NCBI RefSeq assembly: GCF_001679325.1 | Contig: NZ_LZMX01000027.1 | From: Haemophilus_D parainfluenzae_AD | GTDB taxonomy: Bacteria > Pseudomonadota > Gammaproteobacteria > Enterobacterales > Pasteurellaceae | Length of the DNA stretch: 64,000 nt | Strand: one strand, 5' to 3' | In this document: one piece after another, positions 51,437 through 60,975 of the stretch | How positions within the stretch are numbered: the stretch's first letter is position 1 | Layout of the letters: each line of letters starts with the position of its first letter | The notes under the pieces: model-generated | Told to the model about the DNA's origin: nothing | Databases searched by the model: none | The model's input: the letters and a program-made list of their open reading frames with translations, nothing else | Position numbers and translations under genes: made by a program

Positions 51437-51464
51437 GTTGATTAACGAACAAAAGGATTTCCCC

Positions 51465-52733
51465 TTGGACAGTATCCCCCTTAGTACTTTATTTATTACA
51501 CTCATTATTTGTTTAGTTTTATCAGCCTATTTTTCCGGCTCAGAAACCGGATTACTCTCTCTCAATAAATATCGCCTTCGTTTTATGGCGGAACAAGGCA
51601 ATAAAGGCGCGCAAAAAGCAGAAAAACTGCTTGAAAAGCCGGATACCTTGTTAAGTTTTATTCTGATCTTTAATAACCTTGTTAACATCAGTGCCTCAGC
51701 TATTGCAACCATGATTGGTATGCGTTTATATGGCGATGCGGGCGTGGCTATTGCAACAGGTTTATTAACCTTTGTGATGCTTGTTTTTTCTGAAATTTTC
51801 CCTAAAACCGTCGCGGCAATGCACCCTGAAAAGGTGGGATTATTTTCAAGTCATATCTTGGTCTTGCTATTAAAAATATTTTATCCGTTAGTTTGGTTAA
51901 TGAATCTTTTCACGAAGACATTAATGCGAATGGCGGGTTTAAAACCCGATATGCAAAAACAAGTGATTAGCCGTGAAGAACTTCGTAGTATTGTATCGGA
52001 AGCAGGTGAGGCTACACCGGATGAACAGCATCCACAAATGTTGCTCTCTATTTTAGATATGGAAACTGTGACGGTTGATGATATCATGGTACCACGTAAT
52101 GAAATAGCAGGGATTGATATTGATGACGATTGGAAAGCCATTATGCGCCAGCTTAATCATGCACCACACAACCGAATTGTGTTGTATAAAGGCAGCCTTG
52201 ATGAGCAAGTATTAGGGATTTTGCGTGTGCGTGAAGCGTTTCGTTTGTTATTAGAAAAAAATGAATTTACCAAAGAAACCTTATTACGTGCAGTTGATGA
52301 AGTGTACTTCATTCCAGAAGGGACACCACTTAAAACACAATTAGCGAATTTCCGTACGAAAAAAGAACGTATCGGTTTAGTGGTGGACGAATATGGTGAC
52401 ATTAAAGGATTAGTCACTCTTGAAGATATTTTAGAAGAAATTGTGGGTGATTTTACAACTTCTACAGCACCAACTATTGAACAAGAAGTGGTGCAACAAT
52501 CTGATGGCTCAATGATTATTGAAGGTTCGGCAAATCTTCGTGATTTAAATAAAATGTTTGGTTGGGAATTAGATACAGAAGATGCACGCACCTTTAATGG
52601 TTTGATTCTCGAGCATCTTGAAGATATTCCTGATGAAGGAACCGTTTGTGAAATCGATGGTTTACGAATTACCATTTTAGAAGTCAGCGATAATATGATT
52701 AAACAAGCAAAAGTGGAGAAGTTAGCCTCCTAA
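51465..52733 (+). CDS. corB: CNNM/CBS-domain transporter, CorB (YfjD) family
   Basis: A 422-residue inner-membrane protein linked to Mg2+/Co2+ efflux or resistance. The N-terminal CNNM domain has about four helices (ending near 140; SAYFSGSETGLLSLNKYRL is typical), followed by a CBS pair (DIMVPRNEIAGIDIDDDW, VVDEYGDIKGLVTLEDILEEIVGD) and a CorC_HlyC domain at the C-terminus. The start is probably the TTG at 51465, seven bases after AAGGA, rather than one ten codons upstream inside the terminator region. ypjD-corB adjacency is the ancestral order. Confidence 0.88.
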   Translation: MDSIPLSTLFITLIICLVLSAYFSGSETGLLSLNKYRLRFMAEQGNKGAQKAEKLLEKPDTLLSFILIFNNLVNISASAIATMIGMRLYGDAGVAIATGLLTFVMLVFSEIFPKTVAAMHPEKVGLFSSHILVLLLKIFYPLVWLMNLFTKTLMRMAGLKPDMQKQVISREELRSIVSEAGEATPDEQHPQMLLSILDMETVTVDDIMVPRNEIAGIDIDDDWKAIMRQLNHAPHNRIVLYKGSLDEQVLGILRVREAFRLLLEKNEFTKETLLRAVDEVYFIPEGTPLKTQLANFRTKKERIGLVVDEYGDIKGLVTLEDILEEIVGDFTTSTAPTIEQEVVQQSDGSMIIEGSANLRDLNKMFGWELDTEDARTFNGLILEHLEDIPDEGTVCEIDGLRITILEVSDNMIKQAKVEKLAS

Positions 52734-52795
52734 AGACGGCTTTTTCTGACCGCTCTTTTGTTTAAGAAGTACGTTATTTTTAAAAAGGATTGAAT

Positions 52796-53833
52796 ATGAC
52801 GGATGAGATTCGTTTAACACAATACAGCCATGGCGCTGGTTGAGGCTGTAAAATTTCGCCTAAGGTGTTAGGGACAATTTTACAGACAGAACTCGAAAAA
52901 TTTGCTGATCCCAATTTATTAGTGGGAAATGAAACAGCAGATGACGCAGCGGTTTATGATCTTGGTAATGGTACTGCAATTATCAGTACCACGGATTTTT
53001 TCATGCCTATTGTGGACGATCCTTTTGATTTTGGACGTATTGCGGCAACCAACGCCATTAGTGATATTTTCGCAATGGGCGGTAAGCCGATTATGGCAAT
53101 TGCCATTTTAGGTTTCCCTATTAACAAATTGCCAGCAGAAGTGGCACAGAAAATAGTTGATGGTGGACGTTTTGCTTGTCATCAAGCGGGAATTTCTCTT
53201 GCTGGAGGCCACTCGATTGATGCGCCAGAACCGATTTTTGGTTTAGCGGTAACAGGCGTGATTGCTACCGATCGTGTTAAACGTAATGCCTCAGCAGAAG
53301 CAGGTTGTAAGCTTTATTTAACTAAGCCATTAGGTATCGGCGTGCTGACTACAGCAGAGAAAAAAGGCAAATTAAAACCAGAACATCAAGGATTGGCAAC
53401 AGTAGCAATGTGTCAAATGAACCTGATTGGTAGCCAATTTGCGGAAGTTGCAGGTGTCACCGCCATGACAGATGTAACTGGCTTTGGTTTGTTAGGGCAC
53501 TTGGCTGAAATCTGCGAAGGCTCAAATCTTAATGCGGTTGTGCATTTTGATAAAATCAAATTATTAGATGGCGTAGCAGATTACATTGCAGAAGGTTGTG
53601 TCCCAGGTGGAACCAACCGTAACTTTGAAAGTTATGGTCATAAAATCGGTCCCCTAACGGATTATCAAAAGGCGGTACTTTGCGATCCTCAAACTTCAGG
53701 AGGATTGTTGATTGCCGTTAAACCTGAAAGTGAAGCAGAGATTTGGGAGATTGCGAAAAGAGCCGGTATTGAACTTAGTGAGGTAGGCGTATTGAAATCT
53801 CGTCAAGCAGGCGCATTAGTAGACGTCGAATAA
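52796..53833 (+). CDS. selD: selenide, water dikinase SelD (selenoprotein, UGA = Sec16)
   Basis: SelD makes selenophosphate from selenide and ATP for selenocysteine and selenouridine synthesis. The gene starts at ATG 52796, and codon 16 is an in-frame TGA (52841-52843) in the context HGAG-U-GCKISPKVL, exactly where other SelDs have the catalytic Cys or Sec. With readthrough it encodes 345 residues. A simple ORF call would start at a later codon and lose the active site. Glycine-rich NETADDAAVYDLG and TDVTGFGLLGHL segments are conserved. A strong SECIS-like hairpin follows the UGA. SelA, SelB and selC must be elsewhere in the genome. Confidence 0.95.
52846..52885 (+). promoter_or_regulatory. 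bacterial SECIS element in selD
   Basis: A nested hairpin directly after the UGA. The outer stem CTGTAAAATT (52846-52855) pairs with AATTTTACAG (52876-52885), and the inner stem CCTAA (52859-52863) pairs with TTAGG (52868-52872), with apical loop GGTG. The loop lies 20 bases after the UGA and contains the GU expected for SelB binding. Confidence 0.85.
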
Positions 53834-53850
53834 ATGGCTTTAGTGAGAAT

Positions 53851-53882
53851 AAAAAGTGCGGTGAAAATTCACCGCTTTTTTT
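53851..53882. terminator. terminator between selD and the acyl-CoA synthetase gene
   Basis: AAAAAG-T-GCGGTG pairs with CACCGC-TTTTTT, so one arm is a perfect USS and the other has lost one base. It serves two convergent genes and its end overlaps the synthetase stop region. Confidence 0.88.
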
Positions 53883-55698
53883 ATTCTTTATTTTCCTTAT
53901 TCTCTTTGTTGTTGGAATACATCGAGTCAATAATATGACGATAACGTTCCATAATTACTTTTCGGCGTAATTTGAGTGTAGGTGTGATTTCACCAAGCTT
54001 TACACTAAATGCTTGAGAAAGTAGCGTAAATTTCTTCACTTGCTCGAAGTGTGCCAATTCTTTTTGAAGGCATTCAATGCGCTGCTCGAACATCTTGATA
54101 ATTTCAGAATGTTTAAGTAATTCTATGCGATCTTGATACTTAATATTCAGTTTTCTCGCATATTCTTCTACGCTGTCAAAACAAGGCACGATTAGGGCTG
54201 AAACATATTTTTTTGCATCAGCAATAATCGCAATTTGTTCAATAAATTTGTCTTTGCCGATTTTACTTTCGATATATTGTGGCGCAATGTATTTGCCGTT
54301 AGAGGTTTTCATCAACTCTTTAATGCGATCGGTAATAAATAAATTACCCTCAGCATCAAATTCACCGGCATCTCCCGTTTTCAAAAAACCATCTTCGGTG
54401 AAGGCTTGGGTCGTTTCTTCAGGCTTTTTATAGTAACCTTTCATTACCATACCACCGCGCACTAGAATCTCGTTATTTTCCCCGATTTTAACTTCGGTAT
54501 TTGGCATCAATTTACCAATAGAATTCGGATTAAAATGGTGATCATCCCAGCAAGAAACAGTAGCTGTAGTTTCAGTCATGCCATAACCGAGTTTGATATT
54601 AATTCCAATGCAATGGAAGAAAAGACCAATGGAGGGTTCCAATTTTGCGCCACCGCAAGGCATCATTTTAATACGTCCGCCTAACAATGAACGCAGTTTA
54701 GAAAACACGAGTTTATCAGCGATAACATAGCATTTTTGCAAGAAAAACGGGACTTTTTTATTTTGAGATAGAAGATCAAAACGTTTTTGTCCCACAGCGA
54801 TCGCCAAGTGGAAAATCATCTGACGGATAAAAGGTGCTTTTTGGACTTTATCAAGCACGGCAGAATAAATTTTTTCATAGAAACGAGGTACTGCACACAT
54901 AAAGGTCGGGCGTACTTCCATTAATGCTTCACGTACTTGATTGGTATTTTCGAGATAACAAAGAATTGCTCCACGATGTAACACATAGGCAACCCAAGCT
55001 CGCTCAAAAATATGGCTAAATGGTAAAAAAGAAAGTGAAACCTCATCTTGATTAACATCTAATGCAATATCATGGGCTTCAAGTTGATGCGCCAAGTTAT
55101 TGTAATCGAGCATTACGCCTTTCGGTTCACCTGTTGTGCCAGAGGTGTAGATGATCGTGAATAAATCATCCATCGTTTTATTTGCTAAGCGAGTTTCAAA
55201 TTCAGCCTGAAATTCAGCTGCACCTAATTGAATTAACTCGTCCCAATAGCAGGAAAGGGTAGTTTCTGTCAGTTGAATTTGTTCTTTCATGGCCACAATT
55301 TTTTGTAATTGTGGACACTGATGTGCAATTTCTAACGCTTGGTCATATTGTTCTTGATCACCAACAAACAGAATTTTGACATCGGCATGATTTAAAATAA
55401 ATTCAGCTTGCTGTGCCGTATTGGTTGCATAAATTGGAACGGTGATAGCTCGGACTTGAAGTGCCGCAATATCGGCGATTGTCCAACGTGACATATTGTG
55501 CGCAAAAATTGCAATTTTATCTTGTACTTGAATATTGCAAGCAAGAAAAGCTAATGAAAGCTGATCAAGCTGTTGTTGGAATGAGTTCCATGAAATATCT
55601 TTCCACAAGCCATTAATTTTATGGCGAAGTGCGGTTGCATTTTGACGAGTTTTTGCCTGCTGGCGAATTCGATTGACGAAATGACGTTCTAAATTCAT
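53881..55698 (-). CDS. fadD: AMP-dependent long-chain fatty acyl-CoA synthetase family protein
   Basis: A 605-residue ANL-superfamily enzyme that activates fatty acids with ATP and CoA. The AMP-binding signature is YTSGTTGEPKGVML near residue 186. GYGMTETTA, the hinge ITDRIKELMKTSNGKYIAPQ and a final lysine-containing region are present. It is closer to the FAA1/long-chain group than to enteric FadD, so the symbol is indicative. The C-terminus ends in a repeated NKENKENKE tail. A USS (about 55627) lies in the gene. Confidence 0.85.
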   Translation of the reverse strand: MNLERHFVNRIRQQAKTRQNATALRHKINGLWKDISWNSFQQQLDQLSLAFLACNIQVQDKIAIFAHNMSRWTIADIAALQVRAITVPIYATNTAQQAEFILNHADVKILFVGDQEQYDQALEIAHQCPQLQKIVAMKEQIQLTETTLSCYWDELIQLGAAEFQAEFETRLANKTMDDLFTIIYTSGTTGEPKGVMLDYNNLAHQLEAHDIALDVNQDEVSLSFLPFSHIFERAWVAYVLHRGAILCYLENTNQVREALMEVRPTFMCAVPRFYEKIYSAVLDKVQKAPFIRQMIFHLAIAVGQKRFDLLSQNKKVPFFLQKCYVIADKLVFSKLRSLLGGRIKMMPCGGAKLEPSIGLFFHCIGINIKLGYGMTETTATVSCWDDHHFNPNSIGKLMPNTEVKIGENNEILVRGGMVMKGYYKKPEETTQAFTEDGFLKTGDAGEFDAEGNLFITDRIKELMKTSNGKYIAPQYIESKIGKDKFIEQIAIIADAKKYVSALIVPCFDSVEEYARKLNIKYQDRIELLKHSEIIKMFEQRIECLQKELAHFEQVKKFTLLSQAFSVKLGEITPTLKLRRKVIMERYRHIIDSMYSNNKENKENKE

Positions 55699-55969
55699 AT
55701 AAGCCTTATTTGAGCGAACAAGTGTGCGCTAATATAAACGAAATAAATTTAAAAGCTAGAGAAATGTTGTTATTTTGTCGATATAGAATAAATAATAGAC
55801 ATCTTGATTTTTCTATTTTTATTCTTTTTTATTCTATATTCTGCCATTAAATTATTAGCCGTAGAGCCTTGTTATATCTAAGTTCTCTATGTTTTACTTA
55901 TATCTGGGTATCTACTTTGTGAATCTATTTTTTATAGACTAACTAAAACATTAAAAGAAGGAGAATGTT
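55699..55969. other. intergenic region between the synthetase and flavin reductase genes
   Basis: A very AT-rich 271-base divergent region with runs of TATT and TTCT. I see no gene, no USS and no clear hairpin. AAGGAG precedes the 55970 start. It presumably contains both promoters. Confidence 0.5.
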
Positions 55970-56524
55970 ATGCATAGAGAAATCAATCCCGGCGCATTTT
56001 ATTATGGCTTTCCAGTTATTTTATTATCGACAGCCGATAAAGCTAACCATACCAATATTACGCCGATTTCATCGAGTTGGAGCTTAGGGAAAAATATTGT
56101 TATTGGTTTAGTATTAGGAGGAAAAGCGCTTGAGAATCTGAAATCAACAGGAGAGGCGGTGATTAATTTAGTACCTGAGAATTTGATTGATAATATTAGC
56201 CGTATTGAAAAACTTTCAGGGAAAACAACACCAAACAAGTTTGAAATTGCAGGTTTAACACCGCAGGAGTCGACTACAGTTGCACCGAAACGAGTATTAG
56301 AATGCCCTTTACAAGCTGAAGTAAAAGTTAGTCATATAACAGAGCGTACAGAAGAGAATTATGCGATTGTAGAATTTACGGTGGTGGCATTTCATGGGCA
56401 AGATGATGTGCTATTTGATAAGGATCGTATTGATCCAACAAAATGGAAGCCGCTTATTTATAATTTCCGTCATTATCAAGGATTAACAGAAACAAAAGGA
56501 AAGAATTTTAAAGCCTATTCTTAA
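55970..56524 (+). CDS. flavin reductase-like domain protein
   Basis: A 184-residue protein with the FMN-binding split-barrel fold of the flavin reductase-like family: NPGAFYYGFPVILLSTAD at the start, NITPISSSWSLGKNIVIGLV, then SGEAVINLVPENL. Such proteins bind FMN and reduce it or act with an oxygenase partner. No partner is adjacent, so the substrate is open. Preceded by AAGGAGAATG and followed by a terminator shared with gapA. Confidence 0.8.
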   Translation: MHREINPGAFYYGFPVILLSTADKANHTNITPISSSWSLGKNIVIGLVLGGKALENLKSTGEAVINLVPENLIDNISRIEKLSGKTTPNKFEIAGLTPQESTTVAPKRVLECPLQAEVKVSHITERTEENYAIVEFTVVAFHGQDDVLFDKDRIDPTKWKPLIYNFRHYQGLTETKGKNFKAYS

Positions 56525-56543
56525 AATCCATTACTGGCGATAT

Positions 56544-56577
56544 AAAAAAACCGCTCTAAAAAGAGCGGTTAATTTTT
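56544..56577. terminator. bidirectional terminator between flavin reductase gene and gapA
   Basis: AACCGCTCT pairs with AGAGCGGTT around a four-A loop, with A- and T-runs on the two sides. Confidence 0.92.
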
Positions 56578-56589
56578 TAACTATTTTGA

Positions 56590-57609
56590 TTAGCCTTTGT
56601 AGTTGTATACGTGTGCAACTAAGTCTAATACTTTGTTTGAGTAACCAGTTTCGTTATCGTACCAAGATACTAATTTAACGAAAGAGTCAGTTAATGCGAT
56701 ACCCGCATCAGCATCAAATACAGAAGTTAAAGCGCAACCGTTGAAGTCTGTAGAAACTACTGCATCTTCAGTGTAACCTAAAACGCCTTTTAATTCGCCG
56801 TTGAAAGTTTTACCTTCAGCTGCATCTTTGATTGCTTGTTTGATTTGTTCGTAAGTTGCTGGTTTTTCTAAGTTTACAGTTAAGTCAACTACAGAAACGT
56901 TTGGAGTAGGAACACGGAACGCCATACCTGTTAATTTACCGTTTAATGCTGGTAATACTTTACCCACTGCTTTTGCTGCACCGGTAGATGAAGGGATGAT
57001 GTTTTGTGATGCACCACGACCACCGCGCCAGTCTTTAGCTGATGGACCATCAACAGTTTTTTGAGTCGCTGTGGTTGCGTGAACAGTAGTCATTAAACCA
57101 TCTTTGATACCGAAGGTTTCGTGAACAACACGTGCTAAAGGTGCTAAACAGTTTGTTGTACAAGATGCGTTAGACACGATGTCTTGACCTGCGTATGCAC
57201 CAAAGTTTACACCACGTACGAACATTGGTGTGCTATCTTTAGAAGGACCTGTTAATACGACTTTTTTCGCACCAGCAGTGATGTGTTTGCGTGCTGTTTC
57301 ATCAGTTAAGAATAAACCTGTTGCTTCAACTGCAACATCAACGCCGATCGCACCCCAGTTAAGGTTTGCTGGATCACGTTCAGAAGTAACACGGATGGTT
57401 TTACCGTTTACAACTAAGTTACCGTCTTTAACTTCAACAGTACCGTCAAAACGACCGTGAGTTGAATCGTATTTCAACATGTAAGCCATGTATTCAACGT
57501 CGATTAAGTCGTTGATACCTACAACTTCGATGTCATCACGTTGTTGTGCTGCACGGAATACGATACGACCGATACGGCCGAAACCGTTGATACCAATTTT
57601 AATAGCCAT
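56590..57609 (-). CDS. gapA: glyceraldehyde-3-phosphate dehydrogenase
   Basis: GapA oxidises glyceraldehyde 3-phosphate with NAD and phosphate in glycolysis. The 339 residues start at ATG 57609 (MAIKIGINGFGRIGR), rejecting a frame 41 codons longer. The NAD fold GINGFGRIG, the catalytic SNASCTTNCLAP and THATTATQKTVDGPS are clear. Codon use is strongly biased, as for a highly expressed gene, and no USS occurs inside. Confidence 0.98.
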   Translation of the reverse strand: MAIKIGINGFGRIGRIVFRAAQQRDDIEVVGINDLIDVEYMAYMLKYDSTHGRFDGTVEVKDGNLVVNGKTIRVTSERDPANLNWGAIGVDVAVEATGLFLTDETARKHITAGAKKVVLTGPSKDSTPMFVRGVNFGAYAGQDIVSNASCTTNCLAPLARVVHETFGIKDGLMTTVHATTATQKTVDGPSAKDWRGGRGASQNIIPSSTGAAKAVGKVLPALNGKLTGMAFRVPTPNVSVVDLTVNLEKPATYEQIKQAIKDAAEGKTFNGELKGVLGYTEDAVVSTDFNGCALTSVFDADAGIALTDSFVKLVSWYDNETGYSNKVLDLVAHVYNYKG

Positions 57610-57826
57610 AAGATTTTCACCTTCTATTTTTAAGTTAAACAAAATCGTTGCTCTAACGAGTTCTTCTGGATTATAGCACGGGCATTTTGATAAAAAAAAG
57701 GGTATATACCACTTTTTTGTAATCTCGATCACTTTTTAACGAGGATGAAAAACAAATGAAATTTTGACCGCACTTTTCATTTTCTTTTTGTATAATAAAA
57801 ACAAACAACAAGAAGAGGTTTCAATT

Positions 57827-58453
57827 ATGTCTCAGGGTAATTTATATATTCTTTCTGCACCAAGTGGGGCGGGCAAGTCATCATTAATTTCAGCGTTATT
57901 AGAAAAAAATCAAGGTACGAAAAAAATGGTGTCCATTTCACACACAACGCGTTCTCCTCGTCCTGGCGAAAGTCATGGTGTGCATTATTATTTTGTTTCA
58001 GTAGAAGAATTTGAAACCTTAATTGAAAAAGGCCACTTCTTAGAATATGCAAAAGTGTTTGGTGGTAATTATTACGGCACTTCATTGCCCGCAATTGAAG
58101 AAAACTTGGCTAAGGGCATTGATGTGTTTTTAGATATTGACTGGCAAGGTGCACAGCAAATTCGTCAAAAAGTACCTTCTGTAAAAAGTATTTTCATTTT
58201 GCCGCCATCATTACCTGAATTGGAACGTCGTTTGGTGGGACGTGGACAGGATAGTAAAGAGGTGATCGCTGAACGAATGTCAAAAGCAATCAGCGAAATT
58301 TCGCATTATGATGAATATGATTACGTTATTGTGAATAATAATTTTGAACAGGCATTGGCTGATTTTCAAAGTATTTTGCAGGCAGAGCGCTTGACCAAAG
58401 CTTATCAACAGACAGAAAATGCAGACTTAATTCAACAGCTACTAGCAAAGTAA
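57827..58453 (+). CDS. gmk: guanylate kinase
   Basis: Gmk phosphorylates GMP to GDP. The 208-residue protein begins at ATG 57827 (MSQGNLYILSAPSGAGKSS) after AGAGG. The P-loop SGAGKSSL, HTTRSPRPGE and DIDWQGAQQIR are family signatures. Start choice shortens a frame beginning at 57764. It heads the series gmk-rpoZ-spoT-recG, the enterobacterial order without trmH. Confidence 0.97.
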   Translation: MSQGNLYILSAPSGAGKSSLISALLEKNQGTKKMVSISHTTRSPRPGESHGVHYYFVSVEEFETLIEKGHFLEYAKVFGGNYYGTSLPAIEENLAKGIDVFLDIDWQGAQQIRQKVPSVKSIFILPPSLPELERRLVGRGQDSKEVIAERMSKAISEISHYDEYDYVIVNNNFEQALADFQSILQAERLTKAYQQTENADLIQQLLAK

Positions 58454-58512
58454 GCTTGAATTGAGTACAATATTTTCCTTTATAGACATTATTTTTAACA
58501 TCGGAGTAAAAC

Positions 58513-58779
58513 ATGGCTCGAGTGACTGTGCAAGATGCAGTAGAAAAAATTGGTAACCGTTTTGATTTAATTTTAACCGCCGCTCGTCGTGCGAGACAAT
58601 TAGAGTTACATCAAAGTGAGCCGTTAGTGCCGGAAGATAACGATAAACCAACTGTAATCGCATTACGTGAAATCGAAAAAGGGTTAATCAACCAAGAAAT
58701 CATGGATGCAAAAGAGTATTTAGATGCGGCGGCTTCTCAACGTAATGAAGAAGTGGCAGTAGCGTTAATCGCAGAATAA
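58513..58779 (+). CDS. rpoZ: RNA polymerase omega subunit
   Basis: The 88-residue omega subunit aids assembly of beta-prime and forms part of a ppGpp site on the polymerase. ARVTVQDAVEKIGNRFDLIL and the ALREIEKGLI segment are characteristic. Its place just before spoT links it to the stringent response. A USS (about 58789) follows the gene. Confidence 0.97.
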   Translation: MARVTVQDAVEKIGNRFDLILTAARRARQLELHQSEPLVPEDNDKPTVIALREIEKGLINQEIMDAKEYLDAAASQRNEEVAVALIAE

Positions 58780-58854
58780 TCTCATTAAAGTGCGGTCAAA
58801 ATTAAAGCTATTTTGATCGCCTAGTCTTTCTCTCTACAAAAAGTCAGGTGTCCT

Positions 58855-60975
58855 TTGGAATTGTTTGCAGATTTAGATCGAATTATTCAGGGGTATTTGC
58901 CCGCCGATAAAATTGAATTAATCAAACGTGCATTCGTCATTGCGCGAGATGCTCACGAAGGACAATTTCGCTCAAGCGGCGAACCTTACATTACTCACCC
59001 TGTTGCGGTAGCCTCAATCATTGCGGAAATGCATCTAGACCATGAAGCTATCATGGCTGCATTATTACATGATGTTATTGAAGATACCCCTTATACTGAA
59101 TCCCAATTAAAAGATGAATTTGGCGCCAGTGTAGCCGAAATTGTGGAAGGTGTATCCAAACTAGATAAATTAAAATTCCGTACCCGCCAAGAAGCACAGG
59201 TTGAAAATTTCCGTAAAATGATTTTAGCGATGACTCGAGATATTCGCGTCGTCTTAATCAAACTGGCTGATCGTACCCATAATATGCGAACGTTAGGAGC
59301 ATTATGTCCAGATAAACGTCGTCGTATCGCAAAAGAAACTTTAGAGATTTACTGTCCATTAGCTCACCGTTTAGGCATTGAGCATATCAAGAATGAATTA
59401 GAAGATTTATCTTTTGAAGCAATGCATCCTCGCCGTTATGAAGTGCTTAAAAAATTCGTCGAACAGGCACGTGGTTCTCGTCAAGAATTGATCCAGCGTA
59501 TTTCTAATGATATTTCACAACGCCTTCAGGATGCGGGTATTCCAAGTCGTATTTGGGGACGTGAAAAACATCTCTATAAAATCTATCAAAAAATGCGCAT
59601 GAAAGATCAGAAATTCCATTCTATTATGGATATTTATGCTTTCCGCGTTATTGTGAATTCGGTTGATGATTGCTATCGCGGATTGGGGCAAATGCATAGT
59701 TTGTATAAACCTCGCCCGGGTAAAGTGAAAGATTATATTGCTGTGCCACGAGCAAATGGCTACCAAGCGCTACAAACTTCAATGATTGGTCCTCATGGAG
59801 TGCCTGTGGAAGTTCACTTGCAAACTGAAGAGATGGAACAGGTTGCCGAAATGGGAATTACCGCCCATTGGGTATATAAAGAAGGGGGTAAAAACGATAG
59901 CACCACCGCTCAAGTACGCGCACAACGTTGGTTGCAAAGCCTAGTGGATATTCAACAAAACGTGGGTAACTCCTTTGAGTTTATTGAAAATGTAAAATCA
60001 GAGTTTTTCCCGAAAGAAATTTATGTCTTTACGCCAAAAGGTCGTATCGTTGAATTACCAATGGGCGCAACAGCTGTCGATTTTGCTTATGCGGTGCATT
60101 CTGATGTGGGAAATCATTGTGTTGCGGCAGTAGTAGAGCATAAACCTTATCCGTTATCGCAAGCCTTAGAGTCAGGTCAAACCGTTGAGATTGTGACCAG
60201 CGAAAATACTCACCCAAGTGTCAGTTGGCTAAATTTTGTAGTGACAGCTCGCGCAAGAACTCGTATTCGTCATTTCTTAAAATTATTGCGTGCAGATGAT
60301 GCCGTTCAAACTGGTAAAAAACAGTTGGAAATGGCTTTGAAACCGCATTATCTCTCTGAAGTTTCTGAAGAGAAAATCCAAGCAGTATTGAATGAATTGA
60401 ATCTCTCAAGCCTCAATGAGCTTTTTGAGGAAATTGGTGTGGGCAATCAAATGTCGAGCGTTATTGCTCATCAATTAATGGATGAAGCTATTGAAATTGA
60501 TGTGAATGTTGTTTCTGAAAATACCCAAAGCACACTAACGTTAAGCCGAGATGGCGAAATGAAAGCGTCTTTTGCTCAATGTTGTCATCCAATTCCTGGT
60601 GATCCGATCGTGGCATTAAGTACTGCGAAGAAAGGTGTGGTTGTACATCATCAAGCTTGTTCTAATTTAACGTCAAGTAATACCAAAGATTTTACTGCTG
60701 CAAAATGGGAAGAGGCAGAAAGTGCGGTCAATTTTGATGCCGAATTACACATTGAAATGCTTAATGAACAAAATGTATTAGGTAGCCTCATGACGGCCGT
60801 CACGACTTGCGAAAGTAATATTCAAAGTATTTGGACAGAAGAATTAGAGAATAATGTGCTATTAGTCATTATCCAAGTCGGCGCAAGAGATATCTATCAT
60901 TTGGAAAACATTATGCGAAAAATCAAACAAATTACCAGTGTGATTCGTTTGAAGCGCAATATTAATGAAGCATAA
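58855..60975 (+). CDS. spoT: bifunctional (p)ppGpp synthetase/hydrolase SpoT
   Basis: SpoT makes and degrades (p)ppGpp. The 706-residue protein has the HD hydrolase domain (HPVAVASIIAEM, LLHDVIEDT) in the first 200 residues, the synthetase domain (GYQALQTSMIGPHG near 305), a TGS domain near 390-450 (EIYVFTPKGRIVELPMGATAVDFAY) and a C-terminal ACT domain. The start is a TTG after CCTTTGG-like sequence (MELFADLDRIIQGYL). Last base overlaps the recG start (ATAATGAG). Confidence 0.96.
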   Translation: MELFADLDRIIQGYLPADKIELIKRAFVIARDAHEGQFRSSGEPYITHPVAVASIIAEMHLDHEAIMAALLHDVIEDTPYTESQLKDEFGASVAEIVEGVSKLDKLKFRTRQEAQVENFRKMILAMTRDIRVVLIKLADRTHNMRTLGALCPDKRRRIAKETLEIYCPLAHRLGIEHIKNELEDLSFEAMHPRRYEVLKKFVEQARGSRQELIQRISNDISQRLQDAGIPSRIWGREKHLYKIYQKMRMKDQKFHSIMDIYAFRVIVNSVDDCYRGLGQMHSLYKPRPGKVKDYIAVPRANGYQALQTSMIGPHGVPVEVHLQTEEMEQVAEMGITAHWVYKEGGKNDSTTAQVRAQRWLQSLVDIQQNVGNSFEFIENVKSEFFPKEIYVFTPKGRIVELPMGATAVDFAYAVHSDVGNHCVAAVVEHKPYPLSQALESGQTVEIVTSENTHPSVSWLNFVVTARARTRIRHFLKLLRADDAVQTGKKQLEMALKPHYLSEVSEEKIQAVLNELNLSSLNELFEEIGVGNQMSSVIAHQLMDEAIEIDVNVVSENTQSTLTLSRDGEMKASFAQCCHPIPGDPIVALSTAKKGVVVHHQACSNLTSSNTKDFTAAKWEEAESAVNFDAELHIEMLNEQNVLGSLMTAVTTCESNIQSIWTEELENNVLLVIIQVGARDIYHLENIMRKIKQITSVIRLKRNINEA

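Noticed and set aside
57610..57732. N-terminal extension of GapA
   Set aside because: The extension crosses a likely promoter region and the normal GapA start MAIKIGINGFGRIG is at 57609.
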